The notes: a model not told the origin generated them from the letters alone. 64,000 nucleotides of DNA from Hasllibacter sp. MH4015 (GCF_020177575.1 NZ_JAHTBK010000001.1:2353875-2417874); one strand, 5' to 3'; shown: positions 54,238-63,843, numbered from the stretch's first letter. Translations and numbers: made by a program.

Positions 54238-54753
54238 TCAGAAATCGAATGCCACCGACAGGTTCAGCGCGCCGAGGCCGTCTTCGCCGGGGAAGGCGGT
54301 CAGGCGGTATTGGATGTTGTCGTAGCGCGTGTCAGTGAGCGTGAGCGTCGGCACCAGCAGCGGGATATAGCCGTTGGCGTTGGGCAGGCCGTAATCGCGT
54401 TCGAGGATCGGGGCCAGCGTGGGGTAATAGGCGGTGCCGACGCTGATCCCGCCGCGAAGTTCCACCGGGCCGATTGTGCCGAGCCCGTGGGAGACGCCCG
54501 CCATGAAGATGGGCGAGACCTCCTCGTAGGAATTGTAGAGCACGCCCGCTTCGACATGGTACTGGAAGCTGCCTTGGCCGACATGCCAGCGGTGGCCAAG
54601 GAGCAGGCCGGGATTGATGTCGTTAAGGTCCGCGCCGAAATGCACCGAGCCGAGAACCGCGGTGAGGTAGCGTTGCGAGTCTTGCGCATTGGCCGTGCCG
54701 GTCGCGCTGGCCGCCAGGAAAGCCGCAACGCACAGGGCTGTTCTTTGGTGCAT
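54238..54753 (-). CDS. outer-membrane beta-barrel-like protein
   Basis: 171 residues from ATG 54753. Signal peptide MHQRTALCVAAFLAASATG, cleavage after NAQ. The mature part alternates polar and hydrophobic residues (FQYHVEAGVLYNSYEEVSPIF, VELRGGISVGTAYYP) and ends NLSVAFDF with a C-terminal Phe, the usual barrel-insertion signal. Size suits an eight-strand barrel. Function unknown. Confidence 0.7.
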   Translation of the reverse strand: MHQRTALCVAAFLAASATGTANAQDSQRYLTAVLGSVHFGADLNDINPGLLLGHRWHVGQGSFQYHVEAGVLYNSYEEVSPIFMAGVSHGLGTIGPVELRGGISVGTAYYPTLAPILERDYGLPNANGYIPLLVPTLTLTDTRYDNIQYRLTAFPGEDGLGALNLSVAFDF

Positions 54754-54856
54754 GTCGGGTCCTTCGGCGCAGATCAGGCTTCGTCCTGCCAAGGTGGGGC
54801 AAGCACCGATACAATGCAATTCGCATTTGGCTGTGTGAGATTTGCCCGCCCCGCGT

Positions 54857-55420
54857 TCACTCCTGAAAGTAGGTCTCAACCTGCGCGACGAGCGCCAGGA
54901 AATCCTGCCGCACCACGCCCTCGTCACTATCCGCGGGCATGACGGCGAACACGTTTACGAGGACTTGACCGATGAGGCGCTGGTTTTCGAACATGATGGC
55001 CCCGTCCCGGTCGCGCACGACCCGCGTCCAGACTTCCGTGTCATTGCCCGCGCCCTCGGCACTCAACGCGCAGGTGCCAGCAAAATTCCCGTCGCAAGAG
55101 CGTTGGTAATGGTCCAGGTGGGCCTGGCTTCCGAACGGGCGGTCCTCAAACTGGTTGCCCGGCAGGCTGTTCCACGTGACGCGGAACTCGATCTGTGCGT
55201 CTTCGTCGACGGCTTCGATGCGCAGGTTGCTGCGGTTACTGTGCACGACTTCCAGATCATTGATGAAGACGGATAGATCGACGGCCATTTCATCAAGAGG
55301 CGCCAATGTGCGAACCGGGTTGTCCTGGGCCGCCAATGGATGGAGCGACAGCACGTAAAGCGCAGTGGCAAGCGCGATCAAGTGATGTGGTCGTGTCGAT
55401 TTAATCGAGATCGTGCTCAG
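54857..55420 (-). CDS. exported protein of unknown function
   Basis: About 187 residues. Clear mature domain: VDLSVFINDLEVVHSNRSNL, FRVTWNSLPGNQFEDRPFGS, SCDGNFAGTCAL (a likely disulfide), ending ALVAQVETYFQE. The start is uncertain: a good signal peptide (STISIKSTRPHHLIALATAL, cleavage after LAAQ) needs CTG at 55420; TTG at 55381 would drop the basic n-region. It follows the MORN gene by 19 bases on the same strand. No family recognised. Confidence 0.65.
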   Translation of the reverse strand: MSTISIKSTRPHHLIALATALYVLSLHPLAAQDNPVRTLAPLDEMAVDLSVFINDLEVVHSNRSNLRIEAVDEDAQIEFRVTWNSLPGNQFEDRPFGSQAHLDHYQRSCDGNFAGTCALSAEGAGNDTEVWTRVVRDRDGAIMFENQRLIGQVLVNVFAVMPADSDEGVVRQDFLALVAQVETYFQE

Positions 55421-55439
55421 CTCCGCAATCGGGTCCGGA

Positions 55440-56942
55440 TCATTCGTCGGTATCGGTCGGGGTGTCGGAGGCCGCGTCGCCCGGGGCGGGTTCGGAGGTG
55501 TCGGGCTCGTCCGCGAGGTTCGGCGCTTCGCCGGTGCGGTCGGTGGGCAGGCCGTTTTCCCACTGCCCCTCCAGCACCTCGCCGGTGGCATAGGTCATCG
55601 TGCCCGCGCCCTGGCGGCGGCCATTGACGAAGGTGCCGACATAGACGTCGCCGTTGGAATAGGTCGCGGTGCCCTGGCCGTTGATTTCCCCATCATCCCA
55701 GGCGCCGACATATTGGAACCCGTCGGGCATGTTCAGCGTGCCCTGCCCTTCGCGTTGCCCGGCGACGAAGCTGCCCTCGTAAACCGTGCCATCGGCGTAG
55801 GTTGCGCGGCCCTGTCCGTGGCGCAGCCCGTCTTCCCACTGGCCCTGGTAGGAATAGCCGTCGGGATGGGTCATCGTGCCTTGCCCGTGCTGGCGGGCGT
55901 TTAGGAACTGACCCTCATAGACCAGGCCATTGGCATAGCGCGCCGTGCCGGAGCCCTGGATCACCCCGTCGACCCAGCCGCCGGTATAGCTGCTGCCATC
56001 GGGATAGGTGATGGTGCCGGTCCCGTGGGCGAGGTCGTTGCGGAACGTGCCCTCGTAGACGGAGCCATCGGGATAGGTCACGCGGCCTTCGCCTTCGATC
56101 CGGCCTTCGACCCACGCGCCGACATAGACATAGCCATCGGTGCCGGTGAACGTGCCTTGTCCGTGGCGGCGATCCTGGGCGAAGGCGCCCTCATAGACAT
56201 CGCCGTTGGCGTAGGTGACGCGGCCCTGCCCCTGCCGTTGTCCGTTGACGAGCGTGCCGACATAGACGTCGCCGTTGGGTTGGGTGAGCGTGCCGGTGCC
56301 GTTGATCTGCCCCTCGGCCCATTCGCCCTCGTAGATCACGCCATCGGCCATTTCGAGACGCCCGGTGCCGGAGCGCACGCCGCCCTCGAACTGGCCGGTA
56401 TAGGTCGCGCCGTCGGGGTAGGTGATGGTGCCGGTGCCTTGCTTGACGCCGTCGATCCACTCCCCCTCATACCGATACCCGTTGGGCCCGGTCATGATGC
56501 CGGTCCCGTGGTGGAGCGCGTTGCGGAACTGACCCTGGTAGGACACGCCGTTGGAATATATCGCCGTGCCCGAACCCTCGATCCGGCCCTCGACCCAGTC
56601 GCCTTCGTAGGTGGAGCCGTCGGCGAAGGTGATCGTGCCGGTGCCCTCGGGTCGGCCCGCGACGAACGCGCCCTCGTAGACCGATTGATCGGGGAAGACG
56701 GCGCGGCCCTGGCCACGGATCTCCCCCTCCACCCATTGACCGGTATAGGTGTAGCCGTTGGGCAGGCGATAGGTGCCGGTGCCATGCTGCACGCCATTGC
56801 GGAATTCGCCTTCGTAAATCCCGCCATTGTCATATTGCTGGATGTCGGTCGTGACCGCGTCCCCGCCGGCGTCCTGCGCGGGGGCGGCACTTGCCATCAC
56901 CACCCAGAGAATTGCCGCTGCACCCCAATTCGCCGATTTCAT
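55440..56942 (-). CDS. exported MORN-repeat protein, about 19 repeats
   Basis: 500 residues. Signal peptide (cleavage near APAQ-DAG), then about 19 tandem 23-residue MORN units (pattern G-x-x-Y-x-G-x-W/F-x-x-G-x-x-x-G-x-G-x-x-x-x-x-D/N) to about residue 470, and a short acidic Thr/Asp-rich tail. MORN arrays form long beta-meander rods and bind lipids or proteins. Units of the W-type (WVEGRIEGSG) and F-type (FRNALHHGTG) alternate, pointing to growth by segment duplication. Coupled to the unknown gene downstream. Confidence 0.9.
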   Translation of the reverse strand: MKSANWGAAAILWVVMASAAPAQDAGGDAVTTDIQQYDNGGIYEGEFRNGVQHGTGTYRLPNGYTYTGQWVEGEIRGQGRAVFPDQSVYEGAFVAGRPEGTGTITFADGSTYEGDWVEGRIEGSGTAIYSNGVSYQGQFRNALHHGTGIMTGPNGYRYEGEWIDGVKQGTGTITYPDGATYTGQFEGGVRSGTGRLEMADGVIYEGEWAEGQINGTGTLTQPNGDVYVGTLVNGQRQGQGRVTYANGDVYEGAFAQDRRHGQGTFTGTDGYVYVGAWVEGRIEGEGRVTYPDGSVYEGTFRNDLAHGTGTITYPDGSSYTGGWVDGVIQGSGTARYANGLVYEGQFLNARQHGQGTMTHPDGYSYQGQWEDGLRHGQGRATYADGTVYEGSFVAGQREGQGTLNMPDGFQYVGAWDDGEINGQGTATYSNGDVYVGTFVNGRRQGAGTMTYATGEVLEGQWENGLPTDRTGEAPNLADEPDTSEPAPGDAASDTPTDTDE

Positions 56943-57101
56943 CCTGCGCCCCCTTTGCCGGAGATTTTGTTCGTTTCGAGCGCAAAGCTAGGTGAGACAG
57001 GGGGTTCGCGCAATGTCTTTAACCTTTGTCCCCCGCCGCTTGGCGCTTGGCCGCGCGCATGGGGATGATATGAGAGGCGCAGGAGCCACGGAGACGACGA
57101 T

Positions 57102-58760
57102 ATGCCCGATACCTTCCGCCTGAGCATGGCACAGCTGAACCCGACGCTGGGGGACCTTGCGGGCAATGCCCAGATGGTGCGCGACGCCTGGGAAGAGGGC
57201 AAAGCGGCGGGGGCGGATTTCGTGGCCTTCCCGGAGATGTTCATCACCGGCTACCAGTTGCTCGACTTGGTGATGCGGCAGGCGTTTGCGGAAGACGTGC
57301 AGCGGGTGATCGAGGCCTTGGCGCGCGAATTGTCCGACGGTCCCGCCTTTGGCGTGGGTGGACCGAAATGGGGCGGGGACAAGCCGTTCAACGCCTATTA
57401 CGTCTGCCAGGGCGGCCAGGTCATCGCGACGGTGCTGAAACACGAATTGCCCAATTACGCGGTCTTCGACGAGGTGCGGTACTACCATTCGGGCGATCCG
57501 CAGGGGCCCGTGAACATCAACGGCGTGCGCGTGGGCATCCCGATCTGCGAGGATGCGTGGTTCGAGGATGTCTGCGAGACCTTGCAGGAAAGCGGCGCGG
57601 AGTTTTTCGTGATCCCCAACGGCTCCCCCTATCATCGGGGCAAGATGGATCTGCGCTATTCGGTCGTGGTGTCCCGCGTGGTGGAGACGGGATTGCCGGC
57701 GGCTTACCTGAACCTGCTCGGCGGGCAGGACGATCAGGTCTTTGACGGCGGGTCATTTGTATTGAACCCCGGCGGCGCGCTGGCGATGCAGGCGCCGCAA
57801 TTCGAGGCCGGGCTCTACCACGTGGATTTCGAGCGCGGCGATGACGGCTGGCGCGTGGTGGAGGGCGAGAAGGCCTCCCTTCCCGATGAATGGGAGGCCG
57901 ATTACCGGGTGATGGTGATGGCGACAGGCGATTACCTGCGCAAGACCGGGTTCAAACAAGTGGTTCTTGGCCTGTCGGGCGGGATCGACAGCGCGATAGT
58001 GGCGACGATTGCCAGTGACGCGATCGGGCCGGAGAACGTGCATTGCGTGATGCTGCCCTCGCGCTACACGTCTGAGACCTCCCTGGAGGATGCGCGCGAC
58101 GTGGCGGGGCGGCTGGGATGCAGGCTCGACACGATCCCGATCACGCCCGCTCGGGAGGCGGTCACGGACAGCCTTGCACCCCTGTTCGAGGGGCTGGAGC
58201 CGGACGTGACGGAGGAGAACATCCAGTCGCGCCTGCGGGGCGTGATGCTGATGGCGCTGAGCAACAAGTTCGGGTCCATGTTGCTGACGACCGGCAACAA
58301 GTCCGAGGTCGCGGTGGGCTATGCCACGATCTACGGCGACATGGCGGGCGGCTATAACCCGATCAAGGACCTCTACAAGACGCGGGTGTTCGAGACCTGC
58401 CGCTGGCGCAACCGCACGCACCGGGACTGGATGAAAGGCCCCGAAGGCGAGGTCATCCCGCCGCGCGTGATCGACAAGCCGCCCACGGCGGAGCTGCGCG
58501 AGAACCAGAAGGATGAGGACAGCCTGCCGCCCTACGAGGATCTGGACGTGATGCTGGAAATGCTGATCGACCAGGAACGCTCCGTCGCCGAAGTCATCGC
58601 GGCGGGATATGACGGGGATTGGGTCCGCAAGGTGGAGCGGTTGATCTACCTCAGCGAATACAAGCGGTTCCAGGCGGCACCGGGGGCCCGGCTGACGCAA
58701 AAAGCGTTCTGGCTGGACCGGCGGTATCCGGTGGCGAACAGGTGGCGGGATGGTGGGTGA
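57102..58760 (+). CDS. nadE: glutamine-dependent NAD+ synthetase
   Basis: 552 residues in two domains. The N-terminal nitrilase-type glutaminase supplies ammonia (catalytic Cys in GIPICEDAWFEDV, Glu in FPEMFITGYQ, Lys in LKHELPNY). The C-terminal NAD synthetase has the P-loop LGLSGGIDSAIVATIASDAIG and TTGNKSEVAVGYATIYGDMAGG. Converts nicotinate adenine dinucleotide to NAD+. Divergent from the MORN gene. Confidence 0.96.
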   Translation: MPDTFRLSMAQLNPTLGDLAGNAQMVRDAWEEGKAAGADFVAFPEMFITGYQLLDLVMRQAFAEDVQRVIEALARELSDGPAFGVGGPKWGGDKPFNAYYVCQGGQVIATVLKHELPNYAVFDEVRYYHSGDPQGPVNINGVRVGIPICEDAWFEDVCETLQESGAEFFVIPNGSPYHRGKMDLRYSVVVSRVVETGLPAAYLNLLGGQDDQVFDGGSFVLNPGGALAMQAPQFEAGLYHVDFERGDDGWRVVEGEKASLPDEWEADYRVMVMATGDYLRKTGFKQVVLGLSGGIDSAIVATIASDAIGPENVHCVMLPSRYTSETSLEDARDVAGRLGCRLDTIPITPAREAVTDSLAPLFEGLEPDVTEENIQSRLRGVMLMALSNKFGSMLLTTGNKSEVAVGYATIYGDMAGGYNPIKDLYKTRVFETCRWRNRTHRDWMKGPEGEVIPPRVIDKPPTAELRENQKDEDSLPPYEDLDVMLEMLIDQERSVAEVIAAGYDGDWVRKVERLIYLSEYKRFQAAPGARLTQKAFWLDRRYPVANRWRDGG

Positions 58761-58926
58761 GCGCCGGTTCGGACCCTTGGCCTGACGGGCGCTGCATTGG
58801 TGCAGTTCGGGATGCGACCGGGCGCAGCGCGGGGCGTGACGGTTCGACCCGACGCGGCCCAGAAGGCGACATGCCGACGCTGATGCATCCCCAAGCCTTC
58901 GCGGGCAGACGCTTGGGGCGACCGGG

Positions 58927-59316
58927 TCAGGCCGCCGCCTCCCCCCCCTTCAATTTAACATAGCCAAGCATGCACAGCGCGAAGATCGCCACGTTTCCGA
59001 AGAAGTCGAGGATCATCCAGTTGGTGAACATCTCCACCACGAAAACGAAGTAATAGTTGAAGATGAAGAACGGCACCGATCCCGCGATCCCGAAGACGAG
59101 GAACGTGATGGGCCGGAAACGCGACAGCCACATTACGATCCCGCCCAGAACCGCCTGTGCGCCGAAGCACCCCAGGATCACGCTGGAGGCCGGTGTGCCG
59201 ATATAGTGATCTGGGGCAAGGACCAGTCGTTCAACCACGTGGGGGAAGATCAAGACCCACCCGCCGAGGCCAAGAAATACGCTCGCCAGAAGCCGTTGGA
59301 TAAAAAGTGCCGACAT
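58927..59316 (-). CDS. small four-segment membrane protein
   Basis: 129 residues, nearly all membrane: LLASVFLGLGGWVLIF, SVILGCFGAQAVLGGIVMWL, ITFLVFGIAGSVPFFIFNYYF and WMILDFFGNVAIFALCMLGYV. Charged residues are few. Ends LKGGEAAA. No family recognised. Single gene between nadE and the leucine-rich lipoprotein. Confidence 0.75.
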   Translation of the reverse strand: MSALFIQRLLASVFLGLGGWVLIFPHVVERLVLAPDHYIGTPASSVILGCFGAQAVLGGIVMWLSRFRPITFLVFGIAGSVPFFIFNYYFVFVVEMFTNWMILDFFGNVAIFALCMLGYVKLKGGEAAA

Positions 59317-59471
59317 GGAACAACCCCTCCCCGGTATCGCCCTGCGGGCTGAGATGGCACTGTGCAGAACGGAATTGCAATCACGGCGTCCGTGCCGGGG
59401 GGGCGGGTTTCCCTGCCCTGATCGCTTGGATCATGCGTGGTAGGATGGGACATCCAGACCGGAGTGTGACC

Positions 59472-60191
59472 ATGCCGACCCTCGCCTTCATGCGCCCTGC
59501 CCTGCTTGCCGCCACCGCCGTCGCGGCCCTTGCGGCGTGTCAGACGACGCCCACCGTATCGTCCTACCAATACGGCAATGACCGGGTGGCGGAATGCGCG
59601 GCCAGCACCTGCGCGGCGCTGATGCTCGATTACGCCCCGATCGAGGATTACGGGACGCTTGCCTCCCTCTCCCATGTCACCGCGCTGATGCTGGGATACA
59701 CGGATTTCGCTGATCTGGGCGAGATCGCCGCGATGACCCAGCTTCGCGAATTGCATATCGGCAATACCCGGGTGCGGGACCTTGGGGGCCTGTCGGCCTT
59801 CGGCGCGTTGGAGCTTTTGCATATCCAGGGGGTCGAGCCCACGTCCTGGGCGCCGCTGGCGCAGCTTGACGGCGTGCGGGAGCTGGCAATCGGCCATGCG
59901 AGAATGACCGACTTTTCCATCGTGGCGCAGATGTCGGGGCTGCGGCGGCTGCATGTGTCCCATGTTGGCTCGGGGACGGACCTGAGCGGGCTTGCCGGCC
60001 ATCCGGGCCTGCAATCGGTGCATCTGGACAACAGCCTGATCGACGATCTGTCCCCGCTTCTGTCGCTTCCGAATTTGCGCGCGTTTTCCATGGAGGCCTT
60101 TGACGAGGCGCGCCATGCGGAGATCATCGCTCAACTGCGCGCCCGGGGTGTCCGCATCACGATCACGGAGCCGGTTGTCGTGGTCTGCTGA
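59472..60191 (+). CDS. leucine-rich-repeat lipoprotein
   Basis: 239 residues from ATG 59472. Lipobox LAAC near residue 22, then seven or so repeats of 21-23 residues of the internalin type (LASLSHVTALMLGYTDFADLG, MTQLRELHIGNTRVRDLGGL, LPNLRAFSMEAFDEA). It would hang a curved binding surface in the periplasm or on the outer membrane. Ligand unknown. Precedes the second antiporter gene by 81 bases. Confidence 0.82.
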   Translation: MPTLAFMRPALLAATAVAALAACQTTPTVSSYQYGNDRVAECAASTCAALMLDYAPIEDYGTLASLSHVTALMLGYTDFADLGEIAAMTQLRELHIGNTRVRDLGGLSAFGALELLHIQGVEPTSWAPLAQLDGVRELAIGHARMTDFSIVAQMSGLRRLHVSHVGSGTDLSGLAGHPGLQSVHLDNSLIDDLSPLLSLPNLRAFSMEAFDEARHAEIIAQLRARGVRITITEPVVVVC

Positions 60192-60272
60192 GGCGCACCG
60201 CACCGGGTAACATGGTTGACGTTCCGCGCGGCGCGCCTTCTGCTGCCCCCGCACGATGCGGAGCGCACGATC

Positions 60273-62192
60273 ATGACCGATTTCCTTCTTCTGTCCTTCA
60301 CCTTCCTGATCGCGGGCGTTCTTGCGGTGCCGATTGCCAGCCGGTTGGGCCTTGGCTCCGTCCTGGGTTACCTGATTGCGGGGATCGCGATTTCCCCGAT
60401 CCTGCGGGTGCTGGATGTCGACGTGATCTCCATCCAGCATTTCGCGGAATTCGGCGTGGTGATGATGCTGTTCCTGGTTGGGCTGGAGCTGCAACCCAAG
60501 GCCCTGTGGGAGATGCGCGGCCAGTTGATCGGGCTTGGCGGCGGACAGGTCGTGCTGACGACGCTCGCGGTCATGGCGATTGCGATTGCGTTGGGCCAGC
60601 CGTGGCAGCTTGGCCTTGCGATCGGGATGGTGCTGGCGCTGTCGTCCACCGCGATCGTGTTGCAGACGCTTGGGGAGAAGGGGCTTTTGCGGTCCGATGG
60701 CGGGCAGGGCAGCTTTTCCGTGTTGTTGAGCCAGGATATCGCGGTGATCCCGATGCTGGCGTTCCTGCCGCTGCTGGCGATGCCGGAGCTGATGGACCTG
60801 GGTGTCGACGCGGCCGGGCATGGCGCGACGGAGGGGCACGGGGATACTGGACACGGGGACGGCGACCACGGGCAGGGCGACCACGGCGCGCCGATGAGCC
60901 TCGTGGCCGGGTTGAACGGGTGGCAGACGGCGCTTGTGACATTGGGGGCGGTCGGCGCCGTGGTGGGCGGAGGCTCCGTCCTGACGGGGCCGCTCTTCCG
61001 GTTCATCGCGGCGGCGAACTTGCGCGAGCTGTTCACGGCGACGGCCCTGATGCTGGTGATCGGCATCGCATTGCTGATGAGCCTTGTGGGCCTGTCACCC
61101 GCCCTTGGCACGTTCCTGGCCGGTGTGGTTCTGGCCAATTCCGCCTATCGGCACGAGCTGGAATCCGACATCGACCCGTTCCGCGGCCTGCTTCTGGGCC
61201 TGTTCTTCATGACGGTGGGGGCGTCGATCAACTTCTTGCTGCTGTGGGACAATATCGCGATGGTGCTGGCGATGACCGTGGGGCTGATGGCGTTGAAGGC
61301 GGGGATACTCCTGATCCTCGCCTATTTCTTCCGCATCCGGGGGGCCGACAAGTGGCTGATGGCGCTGGGTCTGGCGCAGGCGGGCGAGTTTGGCTTCGTG
61401 CTCTTGTCCTTCACCGTGGCCAACGGGGTGATCCCGCCGGGTCTGTCGGATATCCTTCTGTTGGTGGTCGCGTTGTCGATGCTGCTGACGCCCGCGCTGT
61501 TCATCCTTTACGACCGGGTCATCGCGCCGCGCTATTCTCAGGTCGAGGCGCGGGAAGCCGACGAGATGCCGGGGGAGGCGAAGATCATCATTGCGGGTGC
61601 CGGGCGGATCGGCGGGCTGGTCGACCGCATCTTGCGCGCGGGCGAGCACGAGACGACGGTGATCGACTACAATTCACGGCGCTTGCAGATCATGGAGCGG
61701 TTTGGGATCAAGACCTATTTCGGGGATGCGCGACGCCCCGACCTGCTGAACGCCGCCGGCATCGCGGAGGCCGATATCCTGATCGTGGCCATCGACGAGC
61801 GCGAGGGGATCGAACAGATCGTGGAATATGCCACCACGACCTTCCCGAACCTCCACGTCATCGCCCGCGCCGTGGACCGCGACCATGTCTATGACCTGTG
61901 GTACAAGGGCTGCCGCGATATCATCCGGGAGACCTATGACAGTTCCCTGAGGATCGGGCGGTCGGCGTTTGAGGCGATGGGCGATGACCGTGAGACGGCG
62001 GAGCAGATGATCGAGGCATTCAACGATCACGACCGCGAGGCGATGCTGAACATCGCGGAGGTCCATGTCCCCGGTATCGCCCCCCACGAGAACGAAGCCT
62101 ACGTGGCGCGGGTCCGGGAGATGCGAAACGATTGGGAGACGGCGCTGCAGGCACGGATCGCGGAGATCCGGTCAAAGGCACGCGGCGCATAG
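60273..62192 (+). CDS. CPA2 cation:proton antiporter with TrkA-N domain and His-rich loop
   Basis: 639 residues, paralogue of the protein at 19714. Core membrane motifs FGVVMMLFLVGLELQP and SPALGTFLAGVVLANSAYRHELE; the RCK/TrkA-N domain begins near residue 434 (IIIAGAGRIGGLVDRIL). Residues about 180-206, in a loop between membrane segments, are a run of Gly, His and Asp (nine or so histidines), absent from the first copy. It may sense metal or pH. Start ATG 60273 by family fit. Confidence 0.92.
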   Translation: MTDFLLLSFTFLIAGVLAVPIASRLGLGSVLGYLIAGIAISPILRVLDVDVISIQHFAEFGVVMMLFLVGLELQPKALWEMRGQLIGLGGGQVVLTTLAVMAIAIALGQPWQLGLAIGMVLALSSTAIVLQTLGEKGLLRSDGGQGSFSVLLSQDIAVIPMLAFLPLLAMPELMDLGVDAAGHGATEGHGDTGHGDGDHGQGDHGAPMSLVAGLNGWQTALVTLGAVGAVVGGGSVLTGPLFRFIAAANLRELFTATALMLVIGIALLMSLVGLSPALGTFLAGVVLANSAYRHELESDIDPFRGLLLGLFFMTVGASINFLLLWDNIAMVLAMTVGLMALKAGILLILAYFFRIRGADKWLMALGLAQAGEFGFVLLSFTVANGVIPPGLSDILLLVVALSMLLTPALFILYDRVIAPRYSQVEAREADEMPGEAKIIIAGAGRIGGLVDRILRAGEHETTVIDYNSRRLQIMERFGIKTYFGDARRPDLLNAAGIAEADILIVAIDEREGIEQIVEYATTTFPNLHVIARAVDRDHVYDLWYKGCRDIIRETYDSSLRIGRSAFEAMGDDRETAEQMIEAFNDHDREAMLNIAEVHVPGIAPHENEAYVARVREMRNDWETALQARIAEIRSKARGA

Positions 62193-62212
62193 GGGCCGGG
62201 CACGCGCGGACC

Positions 62213-62275
62213 TTTCGAGACGCGCGGCCAGCGCCCCCCAAAGCGCTGCCGCCGCGGGCGTCCCGCAGCCGCCCG
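62213..62275. terminator. hairpins between convergent antiporter and DUF1150 genes
   Basis: An imperfect stem GCGGC-C-AGCGC / GCGCT-GCCGC, followed by GCGGGCG/CGCCCGC, in the 87-base gap between convergent genes. No clear T-run on either side; probable transcription end signals. Confidence 0.45.
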
Positions 62276-62279
62276 CGTC

Positions 62280-62504
62280 CTAGTGCACGCTGACCGGCTG
62301 GAAATCGTTCTGGCGTGCGACGATGAACGCCGTCTTGCGGTCCTGAACGAGGGCCAGGGGCTGGCCGGTCTCGCTCCCGATGGCGTAGAGCGTCTCTAGC
62401 CCCTCGGCGCGGTCCTGGACGTCCTTGGGCAGGTCGGCGACGGCGACCTTGCGGATATAGACCAGGCGCTGGTCGCCGGAATTCATGTCATGTGCGTCGG
62501 TCAT
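62280..62504 (-). CDS. DUF1150 family protein
   Basis: 74 residues: VYIRKVAVADLPKDVQDRAEG, LYAIGSETGQPLALVQDRKTA, FIVARQNDFQPVSVH. This compact domain is common in alphaproteobacteria, usually beside hsp20, as here. Its start overlaps the hsp20 stop by four bases (ATGA). Molecular role unknown; the pairing suggests a link to protein folding. Confidence 0.92.
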   Translation of the reverse strand: MTDAHDMNSGDQRLVYIRKVAVADLPKDVQDRAEGLETLYAIGSETGQPLALVQDRKTAFIVARQNDFQPVSVH

Positions 62505-62926
62505 TGGCCTTTCCCTCCGGTCTGGATCTTGATGGTCTGCACCACGCTGTCGGGCAATGCGCGGGTCAGATCGACATGGAGCAAGCCGTGCTCCATCTCC
62601 GCGCCCGCGACGTCGACACCATCGGCCAGCACGAAGCTGCGCTGGAACTGGCGGGTGGCGATGCCCCGGTGCAGGAAAACGCGGCCATCGTCCGCATCGC
62701 GGTTCTTGCCGCGGATCACCAGTTGGCGATCCTCCACCGTGATCGACAGATCGCCCTCGGCGAAGCCAGCCACGGCAAGCGTGATGCGATAGGCGTTATC
62801 GCCCCGCTGTTCGATATTGTAGGGCGGATAGCCCTCGTTTCCAGATTTTGCGGTGCGCTCCACCAGCCGTTCCAGCTGATCGAACCCCAGAAGATAGGGG
62901 TGGGAGCCCAAGGTCAGTTTCGTCAT
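62501..62926 (-). CDS. small heat-shock protein Hsp20/IbpA type
   Basis: 141 residues from ATG 62926. The alpha-crystallin domain includes PPYNIEQRGDNAYRITLAVAGF, LVIRGKN and FLHRGIATRQFQRSFVLAD. N-terminal YLLGFDQLERLVERT is the IbpA-like lead. Holds unfolding proteins for refolding. Upstream and coupled to the DUF1150 gene. Confidence 0.94.
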   Translation of the reverse strand: MTKLTLGSHPYLLGFDQLERLVERTAKSGNEGYPPYNIEQRGDNAYRITLAVAGFAEGDLSITVEDRQLVIRGKNRDADDGRVFLHRGIATRQFQRSFVLADGVDVAGAEMEHGLLHVDLTRALPDSVVQTIKIQTGGKGQ

Positions 62927-63091
62927 CGACGCACATCCTTCGTTGAAAGCGATCTGCAAGGCGCGCCCCCCGCATTCGGCAAGGCGCATAACGGGAATAT
63001 GGGGGCGCGCCCGCCCGCTCGCAAGGCTTGGAGGACGCGGTAATTGGCGCTATCTTGATCGACGGGGCCACAGGAAACGGACAGCACAGCG

Positions 63092-63310
63092 ATGAATGCG
63101 CCATCTGAGATGAGCCATGAGGAGGTGCTTCGCGTCCGCCTCGAAGTCCTGCGCCGGGAACACCGCGACCTCGACGCGGCGATCGAAGCGCTCCATGAAC
63201 GGGTGAACCCCGACATGCTGACGCTGAAGCGGTTCAAGACCCAGAAGCTGAAGCTGAAGGATCAGATCGCCCGGATCGAGGACGAGTTGACCCCCGATAT
63301 CATCGCTTGA
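63092..63310 (+). CDS. DUF465/YdcH family small protein
   Basis: 72 residues, an antiparallel helical hairpin: VLRVRLEVLRREHRDLDAAI, then LTLKRFKTQKLKLKDQIARI. Common in proteobacteria with no known role. ATG 63092 is used; ATG 63110 is possible. It lies 50 bases before purE. Confidence 0.88.
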   Translation: MNAPSEMSHEEVLRVRLEVLRREHRDLDAAIEALHERVNPDMLTLKRFKTQKLKLKDQIARIEDELTPDIIA

Positions 63311-63360
63311 GGCCAAGCGCCCGCTGGCTATAGTGCGCGCTCCATTCACCGGAGGGACGC

Positions 63361-63843
63361 ATGGTTCACGTCGCCATCATCATGGGCTCGCAATCCGACT
63401 GGCCCACCATGCGCGAGGCGGCCGAGATGCTAGATGCGCTGGGCGTGCCCTACGAGGCGCGCATCGTGTCGGCCCACCGCACGCCGGACCGGCTGTGGGA
63501 CTTCGGGAAGGGCGCCGTGGAGGCGGGCCTGAAGGTCATCATCGCGGGTGCGGGCGGTGCGGCGCATCTTCCGGGCATGGTCGCCTCCAAGACCCGCGTG
63601 CCGGTGATCGGGGTACCGGTTCAGACCAAGGCGCTGAGCGGGGTCGACAGTCTTTATTCCATTGTCCAGATGCCGCGCGGCTACCCGGTGGCGACCATGG
63701 CGATCGGCGCCGCGGGCGCGGCCAATGCGGGGCTGATGGCCGCTGCGATCCTTGCGAATGACGACGCCGATCTGGCCGCGCGCCTTGATCAGTGGCGCGC
63801 CGATCTGAGCGCGTCGATCCCCGAGGTGCCGAGCGATGACTGA
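63361..63843 (+). CDS. purE: N5-carboxyaminoimidazole ribonucleotide mutase
   Basis: 160 residues, class I PurE. N-terminal [19 protein letters not shown], then [32 protein letters not shown] and [22 protein letters not shown]. Moves the carboxylate in purine synthesis, using the product of PurK. Overlaps purK by eight bases. Confidence 0.97.
   Translation: MVHVAIIMGSQSDWPTMREAAEMLDALGVPYEARIVSAHRTPDRLWDFGKGAVEAGLKVIIAGAGGAAHLPGMVASKTRVPVIGVPVQTKALSGVDSLYSIVQMPRGYPVATMAIGAAGAANAGLMAAAILANDDADLAARLDQWRADLSASIPEVPSDD

Noticed and set aside
55440-56942. Tandem repeats considered as a CRISPR array or DNA satellite
   Set aside because: The period is 69 bases, in frame, and encodes MORN units; no spacers.
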